From assembly GCA_947168365.1 (NCBI GenBank), contig CAMVLO010000004.1, forward strand, positions 1 through 64,000: a DNA stretch of 64,000 nt, written 5' to 3'. Origin of the DNA: UBA3824 sp017541145. GTDB lineage: Bacteria > Bacteroidota > Bacteroidia > Bacteroidales > UBA3824. Positions 15,763 through 25,226 of the stretch are shown one piece after another. Each line of letters begins with the position of its first letter. The stretch's first letter is position 1. The notes under the pieces are model-generated. The model did no database searches. It saw only the letters and a list, made by a program, of their open reading frames with translations, and was not told where the DNA came from. The translations under genes and the position numbers were made by a program.

Positions 15763-17736
15763 ATGGAAGAAAACAACATTAGTCAAGCACAAAAATTAGA
15801 AGCAGAAGAAAATTACAATGCAGAAAGCATACAAGTGCTTGAAGGATTGGAGGCTGTGCGCAAAAGACCAGCGATGTATATTGGCGATACCGGCGAGCGA
15901 GGCCTGCATCATCTTGTATATGAAGTAGTTGACAACTCAATCGACGAAGCTTTGGCTGGTTTTTGCAGCAAAATCGATGTTACAATCAACTGGGATGAAT
16001 CTATTACTGTAAAAGATAACGGACGTGGTATTCCTACAGATTATCATGAAAAGGAAGGCAAATCCGCGTTGGAGGTTGTTTTAACAATTCTTCATGCCGG
16101 AGGAAAATTCAACAAAAATTCCTATAAGGTTTCCGGCGGTCTTCATGGCGTGGGTGTATCCTGCGTTAACGCTCTTTCTACATACTTCAAAGCCGTTATT
16201 CACAGAAACGGTAAAATTTTTCAACAAGAATATAGTATTGGAAAACCTACTACTGAGGTAGTTGTAGTTGGCGAAACCAGTATGGAAGATACCGGTACAG
16301 AAATTACTTTCAAACCGGATGACAGCATTTTTACATGTCATGTTTATCAATACGATATCCTCGCTGCAAGACTTAGAGAACTTGCTTTCTTGAACAAAGG
16401 CGTACATCTTGAGCTTCACGATATGAGACCTGACGAAAACGGTAACACCCGTCACGATGTTTTCTACTCAGAAAACGGTTTGAAGGATTTTATCGATTAT
16501 TTGGAAGTTGCAAAAGATGAACTTAGCGATGTAATTTACCTTAACACAGAACGTAACGGTATTCCAATCGAGGTTGCAATGCAATACAACAACGGTTACC
16601 GCGAAAACGTTCACAGTTATGTTAACAATATTAATACTCACGAAGGCGGTACACACTTAACCGGTTTCCGTAGAGGTTTAACTTCTACACTTAAACAATA
16701 CGCAGAAAATTCCGGCGCATTGGCAAAAGCTAAATTGGAAATCAACGGTGACGACTTCCGTGAGGGTCTTACAGCAATTATTTCTGTAAAAGTACAAGAA
16801 CCGCTTTTTGAAGGTCAGACCAAAACAAAACTTGGTAACACCGAAGTAGCCGCAGCTGTATCTTCAGCCGTTTCCGAAGCTCTTACAAATTTCTTGGAAG
16901 AAAATCCTACAACTGCTAAGAATATGGTTAACAAAGTGTTGCTTGCTGCCAAAGCCAGAATTGCTGCCAACAACGCAAGAAAACTTGTACAACATCAAAG
17001 CAGCTTGAAAGGTGCCGGATTGCCGGGAAAACTTGCAGATTGCTCGTCACGCGACAACACAAAAACCGAGATTTTTATAGTCGAGGGAGATTCTGCGGGT
17101 GGTACAGCAAAACAAGGCCGCGACCGTATGTATCAAGCAATTTTGCCGTTGAGAGGTAAAATTCTTAACGTAGAAAAAGCTGTTCAGTACAAAGCACTTG
17201 ACAACGATGAAATCAAAAATATCTACACCGCATTGGGTATTACAATCGGTACTGAGGACGACAGCCAAGCTGCAAACCTCAAAAATATTCGTTACGATAA
17301 GATTATCATCATGACCGATGCCGATGTGGACGGTGCCCACATCCAAACTCTTGCAATGACACTATTCTTCAGATACATGAAAGAAGTAATAGAACAAGGT
17401 CATTTATATTTAGCAAATCCGCCGCTCTATTTAGTAAAACACGGCAAACAACAAAGATATTGTTGGACCGAAGATCAGCGAAAACAAGCTATCAATGACT
17501 TAGGCAACGGTCAGGAAGAAAGTTGTACAGTACAGCGATACAAAGGTTTGGGTGAAATGAACGCCGAACAACTTTGGGAAACTACAATGAATCCTGAAAC
17601 AAGAACTTTGAAACTTGTAACGATAGAAAATGCGGCAGAAGCCGACAGAACTTTTGCGATGCTGATGGGCGACGATGTTCCTCCGCGCAGAGACTTCATC
17701 GAATCCAATGCAGTATATGCTAACATCGATGCATAA
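15763..17736 (+). CDS. gyrB: DNA gyrase subunit B
   Basis: The 657-residue protein shows the full GyrB order. The GHKL ATPase N-terminus has RPAMYIGDTGERGLHHLVYE, VVDNSIDEALAG, DNGRGIP and GGLHGVGVSCVNALS. The transducer follows, then the TOPRIM domain with EGDSAGG and IIMTDADVDGAHI, and the C-terminal YKGLGEMNAEQLWETTMNP. With GyrA it introduces negative supercoils using ATP. The length is normal for the phylum, without the long insertion of enterobacterial GyrB. Unlike ParE, it carries the gyrase-type YKGLGEMN segment, although separation from ParE by motif alone is not absolute. It has its own consensus promoter, a structured leader and a terminator. Confidence 0.95.
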   Translation: MEENNISQAQKLEAEENYNAESIQVLEGLEAVRKRPAMYIGDTGERGLHHLVYEVVDNSIDEALAGFCSKIDVTINWDESITVKDNGRGIPTDYHEKEGKSALEVVLTILHAGGKFNKNSYKVSGGLHGVGVSCVNALSTYFKAVIHRNGKIFQQEYSIGKPTTEVVVVGETSMEDTGTEITFKPDDSIFTCHVYQYDILAARLRELAFLNKGVHLELHDMRPDENGNTRHDVFYSENGLKDFIDYLEVAKDELSDVIYLNTERNGIPIEVAMQYNNGYRENVHSYVNNINTHEGGTHLTGFRRGLTSTLKQYAENSGALAKAKLEINGDDFREGLTAIISVKVQEPLFEGQTKTKLGNTEVAAAVSSAVSEALTNFLEENPTTAKNMVNKVLLAAKARIAANNARKLVQHQSSLKGAGLPGKLADCSSRDNTKTEIFIVEGDSAGGTAKQGRDRMYQAILPLRGKILNVEKAVQYKALDNDEIKNIYTALGITIGTEDDSQAANLKNIRYDKIIIMTDADVDGAHIQTLAMTLFFRYMKEVIEQGHLYLANPPLYLVKHGKQQRYCWTEDQRKQAINDLGNGQEESCTVQRYKGLGEMNAEQLWETTMNPETRTLKLVTIENAAEADRTFAMLMGDDVPPRRDFIESNAVYANIDA

Positions 17737-17762
17737 AGTAAAATAAAATACATTTTTTTCAT

Positions 17763-17807
17763 AAAGCCTGCGCGTTAATCTTTTTTTGATTTTCGTACAG
17801 GCTTTTT
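17763..17807 (+). terminator. Intrinsic terminator of gyrB
   Basis: aaagcctg (17763-17770) pairs with caggcttt (17798-17805) around an A+T-rich loop and is followed by further T residues. Only 20 bases separate it from the next gene, so some readthrough into it is possible. Confidence 0.75.
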
Positions 17808-17828
17808 TATTTAACAAAAATTTGCAAG

Positions 17829-19925
17829 ATGATACAAGAAAAATTAGAATCATATTTATCTACTTTGGGAGATACTGAAAAAGAAGCACTTGCAAAAACT
17901 ATAAAAATAGTGGAAGAAGCCGGTGCTACCGAGTCGGATTTTGCCGACGAACTGATAAAAATCGCCTCCGATGAAATGAATGTGGATGTGATAACGATGT
18001 CTTGCATAATAGTTTACGCTTATTTAAGCAAAGAAAAAATCGCTGAACTCACAGAATCAGGCAATCTCGGAAAAGAAGAAGCCGACATTCTGAGCGGCGT
18101 TTTGAAAATACCTGAATTCAACGACGAAAAACTGAAACAGCAAAACGAAAACCACATCAAACTCCTTGTTACCTTGTCCGGCGATGTAAGAGCAATCATT
18201 ATTCTTCTCGCAGAACACTTATTGAAAATCAGGCACTTAAAAGATAAAAACGATCCGGAAAGCTACAAAAACGCCACCGAAGTTCAATATCTATACAGCC
18301 CGATTGCTCACAGAATCGGTTTGTACAAGATAAAAACCGAAATGGAAGAAGTATGTCTGAAATTTTTTGACTACGAAACTTACCGCTCAATTGCCGACAA
18401 ACTTCAAATCAAAAAAGCAGAAAGAGACCAATATATAAAAGCATTTATCGATCCGCTGAAAAAGAAATTTGAAAAATCAGGACTGAAAGTCAGCATAAAA
18501 GGCCGTCCGAAATCCATTTCCTCAATCCGTCAAAAAATGAGAAAACAAAATATTGACGTTGACGGAATTTATGATCTTTTTGCAATCCGCGTGATAATCG
18601 ATTCAACACCGGAAAACGAAAAATCAGATTGTTGGAAAGCTTATTCGCTGATTACTGAAGAATACAAACCGAATCCTTATCGACTTCGTGACTGGATAAG
18701 TGTACCAAAATCAAGCGGTTACGAATCACTTCATACCACAGTAATCGGTCCGGCCGGACGTTGGGTAGAAGTACAAATCCGTACCGTAAGAATGGACGAA
18801 ATTGCGGAAAAAGGTTTGGCAGCTCACTGGAAATACAAAAACGGAACCGACGGTCAACAAGGCGGAAACATCTTCTCTAAAATAAGGGAAGCAATCGAAA
18901 ATCCTGACACGTCAAAAAATATTACTGCCGAAAAAAAAGCTCTGTATTCCAACGAGATATACATCTTTACGCCCAACGGTGACTTGATAAAAATGCACGA
19001 AGGCGATACCGTTTTGGATTTTGCATTTGCAATACATTCCGAAATTGGAAGCAAATGTACAGGAGCACATGTCAACAACAAATTTGTATCAATTAAACAA
19101 AAATTACAAAACGGTGACACTGTAAAAATTCTGACAGCAAACAATCAAAAGCCTGCTGCTGAATGGATTAAGATTGCAAACAATCCAAAAACAAAACTGA
19201 GAATCCGCCGTGTAATTGATGCCAACAACAACCGGTTGGCTGAAATAGGTAAAGAAATTGTCCGCCAAAAAATCACGCAATTCGGATTTACTTATGATGA
19301 AGGCGCGGTTCACAAAATTGCGAAATATTTTGGTTATGACAGAAATGTTGATATGTACCAAAAATTTGGCGAAGGTACAATCGACGTTCACAAAATAAAA
19401 AATGCGCTTACCGAAGAGCCGGAATCAATAGCGCAAATGCCCGAAAATAAAAATTATCGCGAGGCTACCACTGAAAAAGGTACTGATTATCTGATAATTG
19501 ACAATCTCGATACATTGGGCTACACATTTGCAAAATGCTGTAAACCACTGCCGGGCGACAAAATTTTTGCATTTGTAACAGCCGATAATGGTACAAAAAT
19601 TCACCGTTACGACTGTCCTAACGCAAAAAATATTTTAACAAGATTTCCGTACCGCGTAATCAACGCCATTTGGAAAAAAGATGCATCCAAAGATGTTGTA
19701 AACGGAACAATAAAACTTTTCGGAAACTATGATCCGGGCATAAGTATCGCTATCAACAATGTGATTGTCAACGAATTTCATGTTCACATGAGATCATTCA
19801 GCATCACGGAAGAACCGGGCGGGAAATTCTCGGCAACACTTTCGGTAAACCTCTTGGGCGAAAACCAATTGGAAGGTCTGAAAGAAAGATTCAAACGCGT
19901 AAAAAATATCGAAAAAGTTTTATAA
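17829..19925 (+). CDS. Rel/RelA-type (p)ppGpp synthetase with degenerate hydrolase domain
   Basis: The 698-residue protein has the RelA/SpoT layout. The N-terminal HD region spans 1-190. The synthetase at about 200-330 has GRPKSISSIRQKM, YDLFAIRVI, RLRDWISVPKSSGYESLHTT and VEVQIRT. The TGS domain lies at about 376-440, the conserved-cysteine region (KCCKPLPGD, HRYDCPNA) at about 560-615, and the ACT domain from about 625. The catalytic HD pair of the hydrolase is missing (SCIIVYAYLS stands where ALLHDxxED is expected), and the later aspartate in the ADRLHNMR-type motif is replaced (AEHLLKIR, E129). The synthetase loop is of the basic RxKD type. I predict a ribosome-dependent synthetase unable to degrade (p)ppGpp, so a second Rel or SpoT should exist elsewhere. 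The next gene begins one base after its stop. Confidence 0.88.
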   Translation: MIQEKLESYLSTLGDTEKEALAKTIKIVEEAGATESDFADELIKIASDEMNVDVITMSCIIVYAYLSKEKIAELTESGNLGKEEADILSGVLKIPEFNDEKLKQQNENHIKLLVTLSGDVRAIIILLAEHLLKIRHLKDKNDPESYKNATEVQYLYSPIAHRIGLYKIKTEMEEVCLKFFDYETYRSIADKLQIKKAERDQYIKAFIDPLKKKFEKSGLKVSIKGRPKSISSIRQKMRKQNIDVDGIYDLFAIRVIIDSTPENEKSDCWKAYSLITEEYKPNPYRLRDWISVPKSSGYESLHTTVIGPAGRWVEVQIRTVRMDEIAEKGLAAHWKYKNGTDGQQGGNIFSKIREAIENPDTSKNITAEKKALYSNEIYIFTPNGDLIKMHEGDTVLDFAFAIHSEIGSKCTGAHVNNKFVSIKQKLQNGDTVKILTANNQKPAAEWIKIANNPKTKLRIRRVIDANNNRLAEIGKEIVRQKITQFGFTYDEGAVHKIAKYFGYDRNVDMYQKFGEGTIDVHKIKNALTEEPESIAQMPENKNYREATTEKGTDYLIIDNLDTLGYTFAKCCKPLPGDKIFAFVTADNGTKIHRYDCPNAKNILTRFPYRVINAIWKKDASKDVVNGTIKLFGNYDPGISIAINNVIVNEFHVHMRSFSITEEPGGKFSATLSVNLLGENQLEGLKERFKRVKNIEKVL

Positions 19926-19926
19926 T

Positions 19927-21297
19927 ATGACAAGCAAGAGACTAATATTCAGCTTATTGCTGGTATGCGGAATTACAAACATGAATTTTGCTCAAACCAG
20001 GGATTTCTCAAAATACGAACACAAACATCTGTTTTGCGAACCTTGGATTGGTAACAACGCGTTTCTTACTGATTATCTGAATAATATCGACTACAAAAAT
20101 CAGGAAAAACCGATGTACTCAATTCCCGTAAAAATTTGGGTTTACGGTAGCAAAAACAATGCGCCAACAGAAAATGATATCAAGGAAACTATACAAAATC
20201 TGAACGAGTTAAACCAAGAAACCAAAACTTTGTTGACATATTACGTTACCGATATAAAATACATCCGAAGAAAACGTTTTGAAGAATTTGGTTTTTACTG
20301 GAACATGCCTTGGCAATCGATATTCAGAAACGACAGAAATGTGCTGAATATCAGTCTTGTAAATCGTCTAAAAAAACCGGGTAAAAAGAACAGAAATTTA
20401 GATTACACGGGCGTATGTTTCAGTCCGAACCAACATGTAACAATAGCTGTAAGAAACGACAAATCGGTTGTAACTCACGAAGTTGGACATGCTTTCGGAC
20501 TGAAACATCCGCATCACAATTACACCAAAGGCAAACACAACCAAGAAAGTGTAGATCGTGACAAATTCAGAGGAGGAATTTTCAAACGCGGACGCAATTG
20601 CGAAATCAATGGCGACGGTTTGTATGATACTGAAGCTCAACCGATTCTAACAAAATATACCGACAAAAATTGCAATTACACTGCTGAGGACAAAACCGAT
20701 AAATGGGGCGTGAAATATCATCCGCAACTCGATAATATCATGTCGTATACTACCGGGAAACAGTGCAGAAGAGCATTTACTGACATGCAAATTGCAGTTA
20801 TGCTTTACAAAGTGTCACAAATGAAATTCGCCGACAAATTCAAATTAAATTTCAACCCGGAAAACCTGAATATCGGTTCGCTGCCCGACAAATACGAATA
20901 CGATTTATTTAACAGTCCGGATTGCGCTACCACGCTGAAAGACAAAGTATGTCAGGAACACACTCTGCATCAAGGAATTAACAAAAAAGGCAAGGTTGAT
21001 AATTTCGATATTGATTCTTTCAAATTTACAGTTGGAAAAAATGTCAACAAAGAAAAATCCAAAATAATAATTTCAAACGGCAAATACGCCAACAAGGATT
21101 TGAAAATATTAGTAATGGCTGATACAACAACGGTAAAAGAATTTACCAAAAAAGCCGAGGATGAAAATTTTGAAATTTCATTAAAAGATTTCAAAAACGG
21201 AACTTATTATTTGGTTATCAGTGAAAGAGTTACAGAAATTAGCAATAACGTAACATCATACAATATCATGTTAGATTTGGATTATTTCAAGTTATAA
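19927..21297 (+). CDS. Secreted metzincin metalloprotease, pappalysin (M43)-like
   Basis: The 456-residue product has a signal peptide ending near NFAQ. The zinc site HEVGHAFGLKH occupies residues 184-194, giving the three histidines of HExxHxxGxxH, and the Met-turn NIMSY has M272. Together these define a metzincin. The N-terminal block (IPVKIWVYG, then NDIKETIQNLNELNQE) and the spacing to the Met-turn resemble M43 pappalysins. About 300-456 is a beta-rich C-terminal domain (KVDNFDIDSFKFTVG, GTYYLVISE) like the pre-peptidase domains that follow secreted proteases. There is no T9SS sorting signal, so a periplasmic or lipid-independent destination is likely. It starts one base after the Rel gene and is probably translated from the same message. 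Confidence 0.82.
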   Translation: MTSKRLIFSLLLVCGITNMNFAQTRDFSKYEHKHLFCEPWIGNNAFLTDYLNNIDYKNQEKPMYSIPVKIWVYGSKNNAPTENDIKETIQNLNELNQETKTLLTYYVTDIKYIRRKRFEEFGFYWNMPWQSIFRNDRNVLNISLVNRLKKPGKKNRNLDYTGVCFSPNQHVTIAVRNDKSVVTHEVGHAFGLKHPHHNYTKGKHNQESVDRDKFRGGIFKRGRNCEINGDGLYDTEAQPILTKYTDKNCNYTAEDKTDKWGVKYHPQLDNIMSYTTGKQCRRAFTDMQIAVMLYKVSQMKFADKFKLNFNPENLNIGSLPDKYEYDLFNSPDCATTLKDKVCQEHTLHQGINKKGKVDNFDIDSFKFTVGKNVNKEKSKIIISNGKYANKDLKILVMADTTTVKEFTKKAEDENFEISLKDFKNGTYYLVISERVTEISNNVTSYNIMLDLDYFKL

Positions 21298-21310
21298 CAA
21301 AAAATTTTAC

Positions 21311-21318
21311 TAACTTTG
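21311..21318 (+). promoter_or_regulatory. Possible -7 element of ribH
   Basis: TAACTTTG matches the -7 consensus, 40 bases before the ribH ATG, but no good -33 box stands 18-21 bases upstream. ribH may therefore be served partly by readthrough. Confidence 0.4.
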
Positions 21319-21358
21319 CAATACAAAAACGAACTTTTTATCACAAAAGAACAATTAT

Positions 21359-21880
21359 ATGGCATCAAGTTTAAAGAATTTGTCAGACTTTGGCAACGTG
21401 GAAATTCCAAACGGCAGCGATATGAAAATCGGAATCGCTGTAGCTCAGTGGAATAAAGAAATTACAGACGCCCTTCTTCAAGGTGCGAAAAATACTCTTC
21501 TGAAACACAATGTAAAAGAAGATAACATCGTAACAATCAGTGTACCGGGTACATTTGAACTTACTTTGGGTGCACAAAACTTGTTGGAATACACTGATGT
21601 AGATGCGGTAATCGTACTTGGCTGCGTAATTCAGGGCGATACTCGTCACTTCGATTTTATTTGCAACAGTGTAACTCAAGGCGTTACAGAACTCAATGTA
21701 AAATACAATCAACCGGTAATTTTCGGAGTTTTAACAGTGAATACACTCGAACAAGCTCAAGAACGTTGCGGCGGAAAACTTGGCAACAAAGGCGACGAAG
21801 CTGCTGTAACTGCAATTCAAATGGTTGCAATGCAAAACCGATTGAGAGACAATTACTTGAGCAATTATCCGGTAGAATAA
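21359..21880 (+). CDS. ribH: 6,7-dimethyl-8-ribityllumazine synthase
   Basis: The 173-residue protein carries the lumazine synthase motifs: IAVAQWNKEITDALLQGA near the N-terminus, SVPGTFEL, VIVLGCVIQGDTRHFDFIC with the catalytic histidine, and PVIFGVLTVNTLEQA. It condenses ribityl-aminouracil with dihydroxybutanone phosphate in the penultimate step of riboflavin synthesis and forms a 60-subunit shell or pentamers. Other rib genes are not adjacent. Length and motif order are normal. A bidirectional terminator follows. Confidence 0.96.
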   Translation: MASSLKNLSDFGNVEIPNGSDMKIGIAVAQWNKEITDALLQGAKNTLLKHNVKEDNIVTISVPGTFELTLGAQNLLEYTDVDAVIVLGCVIQGDTRHFDFICNSVTQGVTELNVKYNQPVIFGVLTVNTLEQAQERCGGKLGNKGDEAAVTAIQMVAMQNRLRDNYLSNYPVE

Positions 21881-21903
21881 AAATTCGTAAAAAATACAAT
21901 ATC

Positions 21904-21941
21904 AAAAAAGTGTGTTTGAAATTTTCAGGCACACTTTTTTT
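21904..21941. terminator. Bidirectional terminator between ribH and the symporter gene
   Basis: aaaaaagtgtg (21904-21914) pairs with cacactttttt (21930-21940), giving A- and T-runs on both sides. It can serve both convergent genes. Confidence 0.85.
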
Positions 21942-21956
21942 GTAAAAATACTATTC

Positions 21957-23177
21957 TTAATTTACCGGTACAGGATGGATGTCATCGCCTTCGGAACTTG
22001 CGATAATCGTTGTAGCACAGATATTTGCCCAAGTATCAAGACCGGAACTAATCATGCCGAAAAACACATCGCAAAAAACTATAATGCCGATGCCCTCAAT
22101 CGGGATTCCCATACGCTCCAAAACCGGAAGAAGCAACACTTTGAGTTTCAGAGGAATAGTATTTGTTGCAATCGAAATAAATATTACAGAAAAAATCAAA
22201 ATAGACTGCTCAACTATCGAAAGATTAATTCCGTAAGCCTGAGCAATGAACATCGCCGCAATGCAAAGATAAAGCGAAGTACCGTTGAAACTTAGAATCG
22301 AAATCATCGGGACTGAAAAATCCGCGATTTTGGGCGAAACATTTATTTCTGATTTCATTTTGTTGGTAATCAACGGAATAGCCAATGTTGACGATGAAAA
22401 TCCCATTGAAGTAAAAATCACGCTCGAAAATGTTTTCAACAATTGGAAAGGTCCGACTTTTGTCCAGATTTTCAAAATTAAAGGCAACCAAACAAAAGAA
22501 TGCAGGAAAAATCCGATGGAAAGCGCAATTATAAACGGTACAACTTTGTTGAACTTATCAAAAATAGAATCATCTGACGCTAAACCACATACCAAACAAA
22601 AAATTCCGACAGGAGCCAATGCGCCAACAAAATCTGTAACTTTTTGCATCAACTCGCTCATCGATGTAAAAAAGTTGGAAAGATAAACTCTGGATTTGTC
22701 GCTACACCTTACAATAAAAAATCCTAACATACAGGAAATCAGAAACAACGGGAACAAATTGTTGTCACAGATATCAGCGAAAATATTTTGCGGTATCATA
22801 GAAAACAAAAAGTCACCGAAATTTATCGGCGATTCCAAATGAACGCCTTCCATGGTTTCGATTACGATTACAGAATTTTGAAAAATAATATTTGAAATAA
22901 TCAAACCGGTAATTACAGCAATCATTTCAAATGCAACAAACCATGTTAAGTTCTTGAGAGCCAATCTCCCGAAAAATCCCGATGAACTTTGCATACTAAA
23001 TGCCGACATGACTCCGAAAAATAAATACGGAACCAAAATCAACGACAACAATCTGATATACAGATGAGTAACTTCACCGGCAAGAATTGCCAAAGCCGGT
23101 ACAAAGTATGACAATAGCAATGCCAAAACCACGGCTAAAACGATTTGCCATGAAAGAGGAATTTTCAGAGATTTCAT
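21957..23177 (-). CDS. Dicarboxylate/amino acid:cation symporter (DAACS/SDF family)
   Basis: The 406-residue integral membrane protein has the topology of glutamate/aspartate or C4-dicarboxylate carriers. The first helices contain LYIRLLSLILVPYLFFGVMSA. The re-entrant serine-rich hairpin reads SSSTLAIPLI, and SFNGTSLYLCIAAMFIAQAYG stands where the transporter signature NMDGT is usually found. NMDGT being SFNGT changes the aspartate and methionine of the sodium-site motif, so cation coupling or substrate may differ from textbook members. The family moves dicarboxylates, glutamate, aspartate or Ser/Thr with sodium or protons across the inner membrane. It stands alone, bounded by terminators on both sides. 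Confidence 0.88.
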   Translation of the reverse strand: MKSLKIPLSWQIVLAVVLALLLSYFVPALAILAGEVTHLYIRLLSLILVPYLFFGVMSAFSMQSSSGFFGRLALKNLTWFVAFEMIAVITGLIISNIIFQNSVIVIETMEGVHLESPINFGDFLFSMIPQNIFADICDNNLFPLFLISCMLGFFIVRCSDKSRVYLSNFFTSMSELMQKVTDFVGALAPVGIFCLVCGLASDDSIFDKFNKVVPFIIALSIGFFLHSFVWLPLILKIWTKVGPFQLLKTFSSVIFTSMGFSSSTLAIPLITNKMKSEINVSPKIADFSVPMISILSFNGTSLYLCIAAMFIAQAYGINLSIVEQSILIFSVIFISIATNTIPLKLKVLLLPVLERMGIPIEGIGIIVFCDVFFGMISSGLDTWANICATTIIASSEGDDIHPVPVN

Positions 23178-23215
23178 CGTTTGTTTCTTAGTTTATTTTT
23201 GGATTTAGAAAAAAT

Positions 23216-23258
23216 TGAAAAAAAGTTGCAAGCACCGCAGCGGATACCTGCAACTTTT
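23216..23258 (-). terminator. Intrinsic terminator of the C69 peptidase gene
   Basis: Arms 23221-23230 and 23249-23258 form a perfect 10-base stem. On the minus strand it is followed by a run of T (A at 23218-23224). Confidence 0.85.
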
Positions 23259-23290
23259 CAGCATACAAAATTACAAAAATTTTGCGATAA

Positions 23291-25009
23291 TTAGTCTTCT
23301 TTGAACAAAAGTTTGTCTCCGGTGTGTTTTACAACTTCATCACACCATTCTTGACCGTAGCCATCGTTTCCAACTTTCGGAATACCAGCGCCTTGACCGT
23401 TATCAAGCACTTTGAGATTGTCGTCAGTAGGCTTGTTGTTGCCGTCCATAAATTTCATGAAAAGTTTTGTAAAAAGCTCTTTGCGAGATTTTACTAAATC
23501 GGATGCGGTAGTGCAACTAAAATCTGTTAAATATTTAATTGCCTCAGCCTTAGACTTTTTCTCAACCGCTTTGTCGATTTGATCCACCTTGGCGATGAAA
23601 TCATTTTCCTGCTGTTGCTGAATTTTTTCGATAATCGGATGCACCTTATTATAACGTGAATATGCGTAATTGGAAATCAAATTGTTGATCCAAAAAGATG
23701 AATTATCCGACCATTCAATCATCGAACCGTTGCTCTCTGAATATTCCTCAGGAATGCGGGTAATTGACGAATAAAACGGCGCAAATACTGTATTTGCAGC
23801 ATCATCGGTAGCAAACCAAAATACTCCGCCGTAATAATCAGGCAACCAATCTCTCATTTGCGAAACAAATACCCAACCTGTTTGCTGAGTAGCCGTAACT
23901 CGCTCATTGAAATAGGTTTGGCCGTTGGATTTCCATGTTAAAGGGCGCATTCTGTAAGGACATTGAAACGGACCTGCACCGTAATCTTTCGCCATATCCA
24001 ACTCAGTACCTTCCAAATGGTTGCGCATTTCATTCATAAGTCCGTGAGTAGTAACGAAATATTGAGGTTTAATCCAAAGCGGCATTCTGTTTTTTGGGAA
24101 ATTATCTTTGGTTTGACAACCGCCGTCGTATGATTTGTTGCGTTTAATATCACCTTTTGCATATTCCCAATAAGCAGTGTTTTTGCCGAAACCGTTCGGA
24201 TCTGCACTATTGAAAAATGCCCAAACTCTAATTTCACAAAAACGTGCACCTTCAAAATTTACAGGATTGTAAACGTCAGAAAAACTGAAATCTTTTACTG
24301 AACCTTTGTACAAATCGTGTTTTATGGCGAACTCTACAACGTCATAAGAGTTGAATGTCTGAGCTTTAGAATCATCAAACTTGTTGACTTTCTGATAATC
24401 GAAAGTTGTAATTCTCGCTTGATTGGCATGAGCACAGATATATCCGTCAGGAACTCTACGTGCTACCCAAACCATACCTTTCTCAAAATTACCTTTACCG
24501 ATTACTTCCATAATCCAAACTTCGTTTTTGTCAGCAATCGAGAAAGATTCGCCTTCGCTTGCATAACCGTAATTTTCAGCAAGTTCCGCCATAATTTTTA
24601 TAGCTTCACGAGCGTTTTTTGAACGTTGCAAGGCAATATAAATCATACTACCGTAATCTATAATTGCGCCGTCCTGCTTTTGAAGTATTTCCAAACCGCC
24701 GTAAGTGGTTTCCGCAATTGTTACTTGATTTTCGTTCATATTGCCCACAACATTGTATGTATGAGCAGCTTCCGGAATTTGCCCCATAAATTTTCCGGTA
24801 TCCCAATCATAAACATCCCGCATAGAACCGGCAGGATGATTAGCCGCAGGATAATAATAAAGGCAACCGTAAAGTGCATGAGAATCAGCTGCATACGAAA
24901 TCAAATTTCCACAACCTCCGGAAACTGATTTTGTTACAAGAAAATTTGTACAAGCAATAGCCGAATCTACAGCCAGAGCAAGTGTCAAAACAGTAAAAAA
25001 TTTTTTCAT
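23291..25009 (-). CDS. Secreted C69 family dipeptidase
   Basis: The 572-residue product begins with a signal-like peptide whose end exposes Cys20 (SAIACTNFLV). This N-terminal nucleophile is characteristic of peptidase family C69 (PepD). Downstream are YAADSHALYG and WIMEVIG, typical of the Ntn-hydrolase core, and GMVWVARRVPDGYICAHANQARI, highly typical of the family. It would hydrolyse dipeptides after autocatalytic or signal-peptide exposure of the cysteine, here apparently in the periplasm. About 20 residues precede the cysteine, which is more than a cytoplasmic LAB-type PepD has. A -7-like box (TAACTTTG on the minus strand, 25034-25041) lies 25 bases upstream of the ATG. Confidence 0.9.
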   Translation of the reverse strand: MKKFFTVLTLALAVDSAIACTNFLVTKSVSGGCGNLISYAADSHALYGCLYYYPAANHPAGSMRDVYDWDTGKFMGQIPEAAHTYNVVGNMNENQVTIAETTYGGLEILQKQDGAIIDYGSMIYIALQRSKNAREAIKIMAELAENYGYASEGESFSIADKNEVWIMEVIGKGNFEKGMVWVARRVPDGYICAHANQARITTFDYQKVNKFDDSKAQTFNSYDVVEFAIKHDLYKGSVKDFSFSDVYNPVNFEGARFCEIRVWAFFNSADPNGFGKNTAYWEYAKGDIKRNKSYDGGCQTKDNFPKNRMPLWIKPQYFVTTHGLMNEMRNHLEGTELDMAKDYGAGPFQCPYRMRPLTWKSNGQTYFNERVTATQQTGWVFVSQMRDWLPDYYGGVFWFATDDAANTVFAPFYSSITRIPEEYSESNGSMIEWSDNSSFWINNLISNYAYSRYNKVHPIIEKIQQQQENDFIAKVDQIDKAVEKKSKAEAIKYLTDFSCTTASDLVKSRKELFTKLFMKFMDGNNKPTDDNLKVLDNGQGAGIPKVGNDGYGQEWCDEVVKHTGDKLLFKED

Positions 25010-25129
25010 CGCTTATTTTTAATTAAGTTTGCGCAAAGTTATACAAAAAATTATTTAAATGGTAAATTTCTGTATGTCAATTAAGTAAAAAACTGAAAAA
25101 ATTAAAAAAAAATTTTTTTTCATTTTTTT

Positions 25130-25160
25130 TTTGGGGAAAAACAAAAAATTTGTAATTTTG
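25130..25160 (+). promoter_or_regulatory. Consensus promoter in the 430-base gap
   Basis: TTTG at 25130-25133, 19 bases, then TAATTTTG at 25153-25160: an exact Bacteroidota promoter match. It points at the 21-codon ORF 66 bases downstream and at no annotated large gene. Transcription should start near 25167. Confidence 0.75.
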
Positions 25161-25226
25161 GAACGGTTTTGGAATAGTAATAATTGAAAAACTTTTATTA
25201 CTAACAATTAAATTTTATAAATAAAA

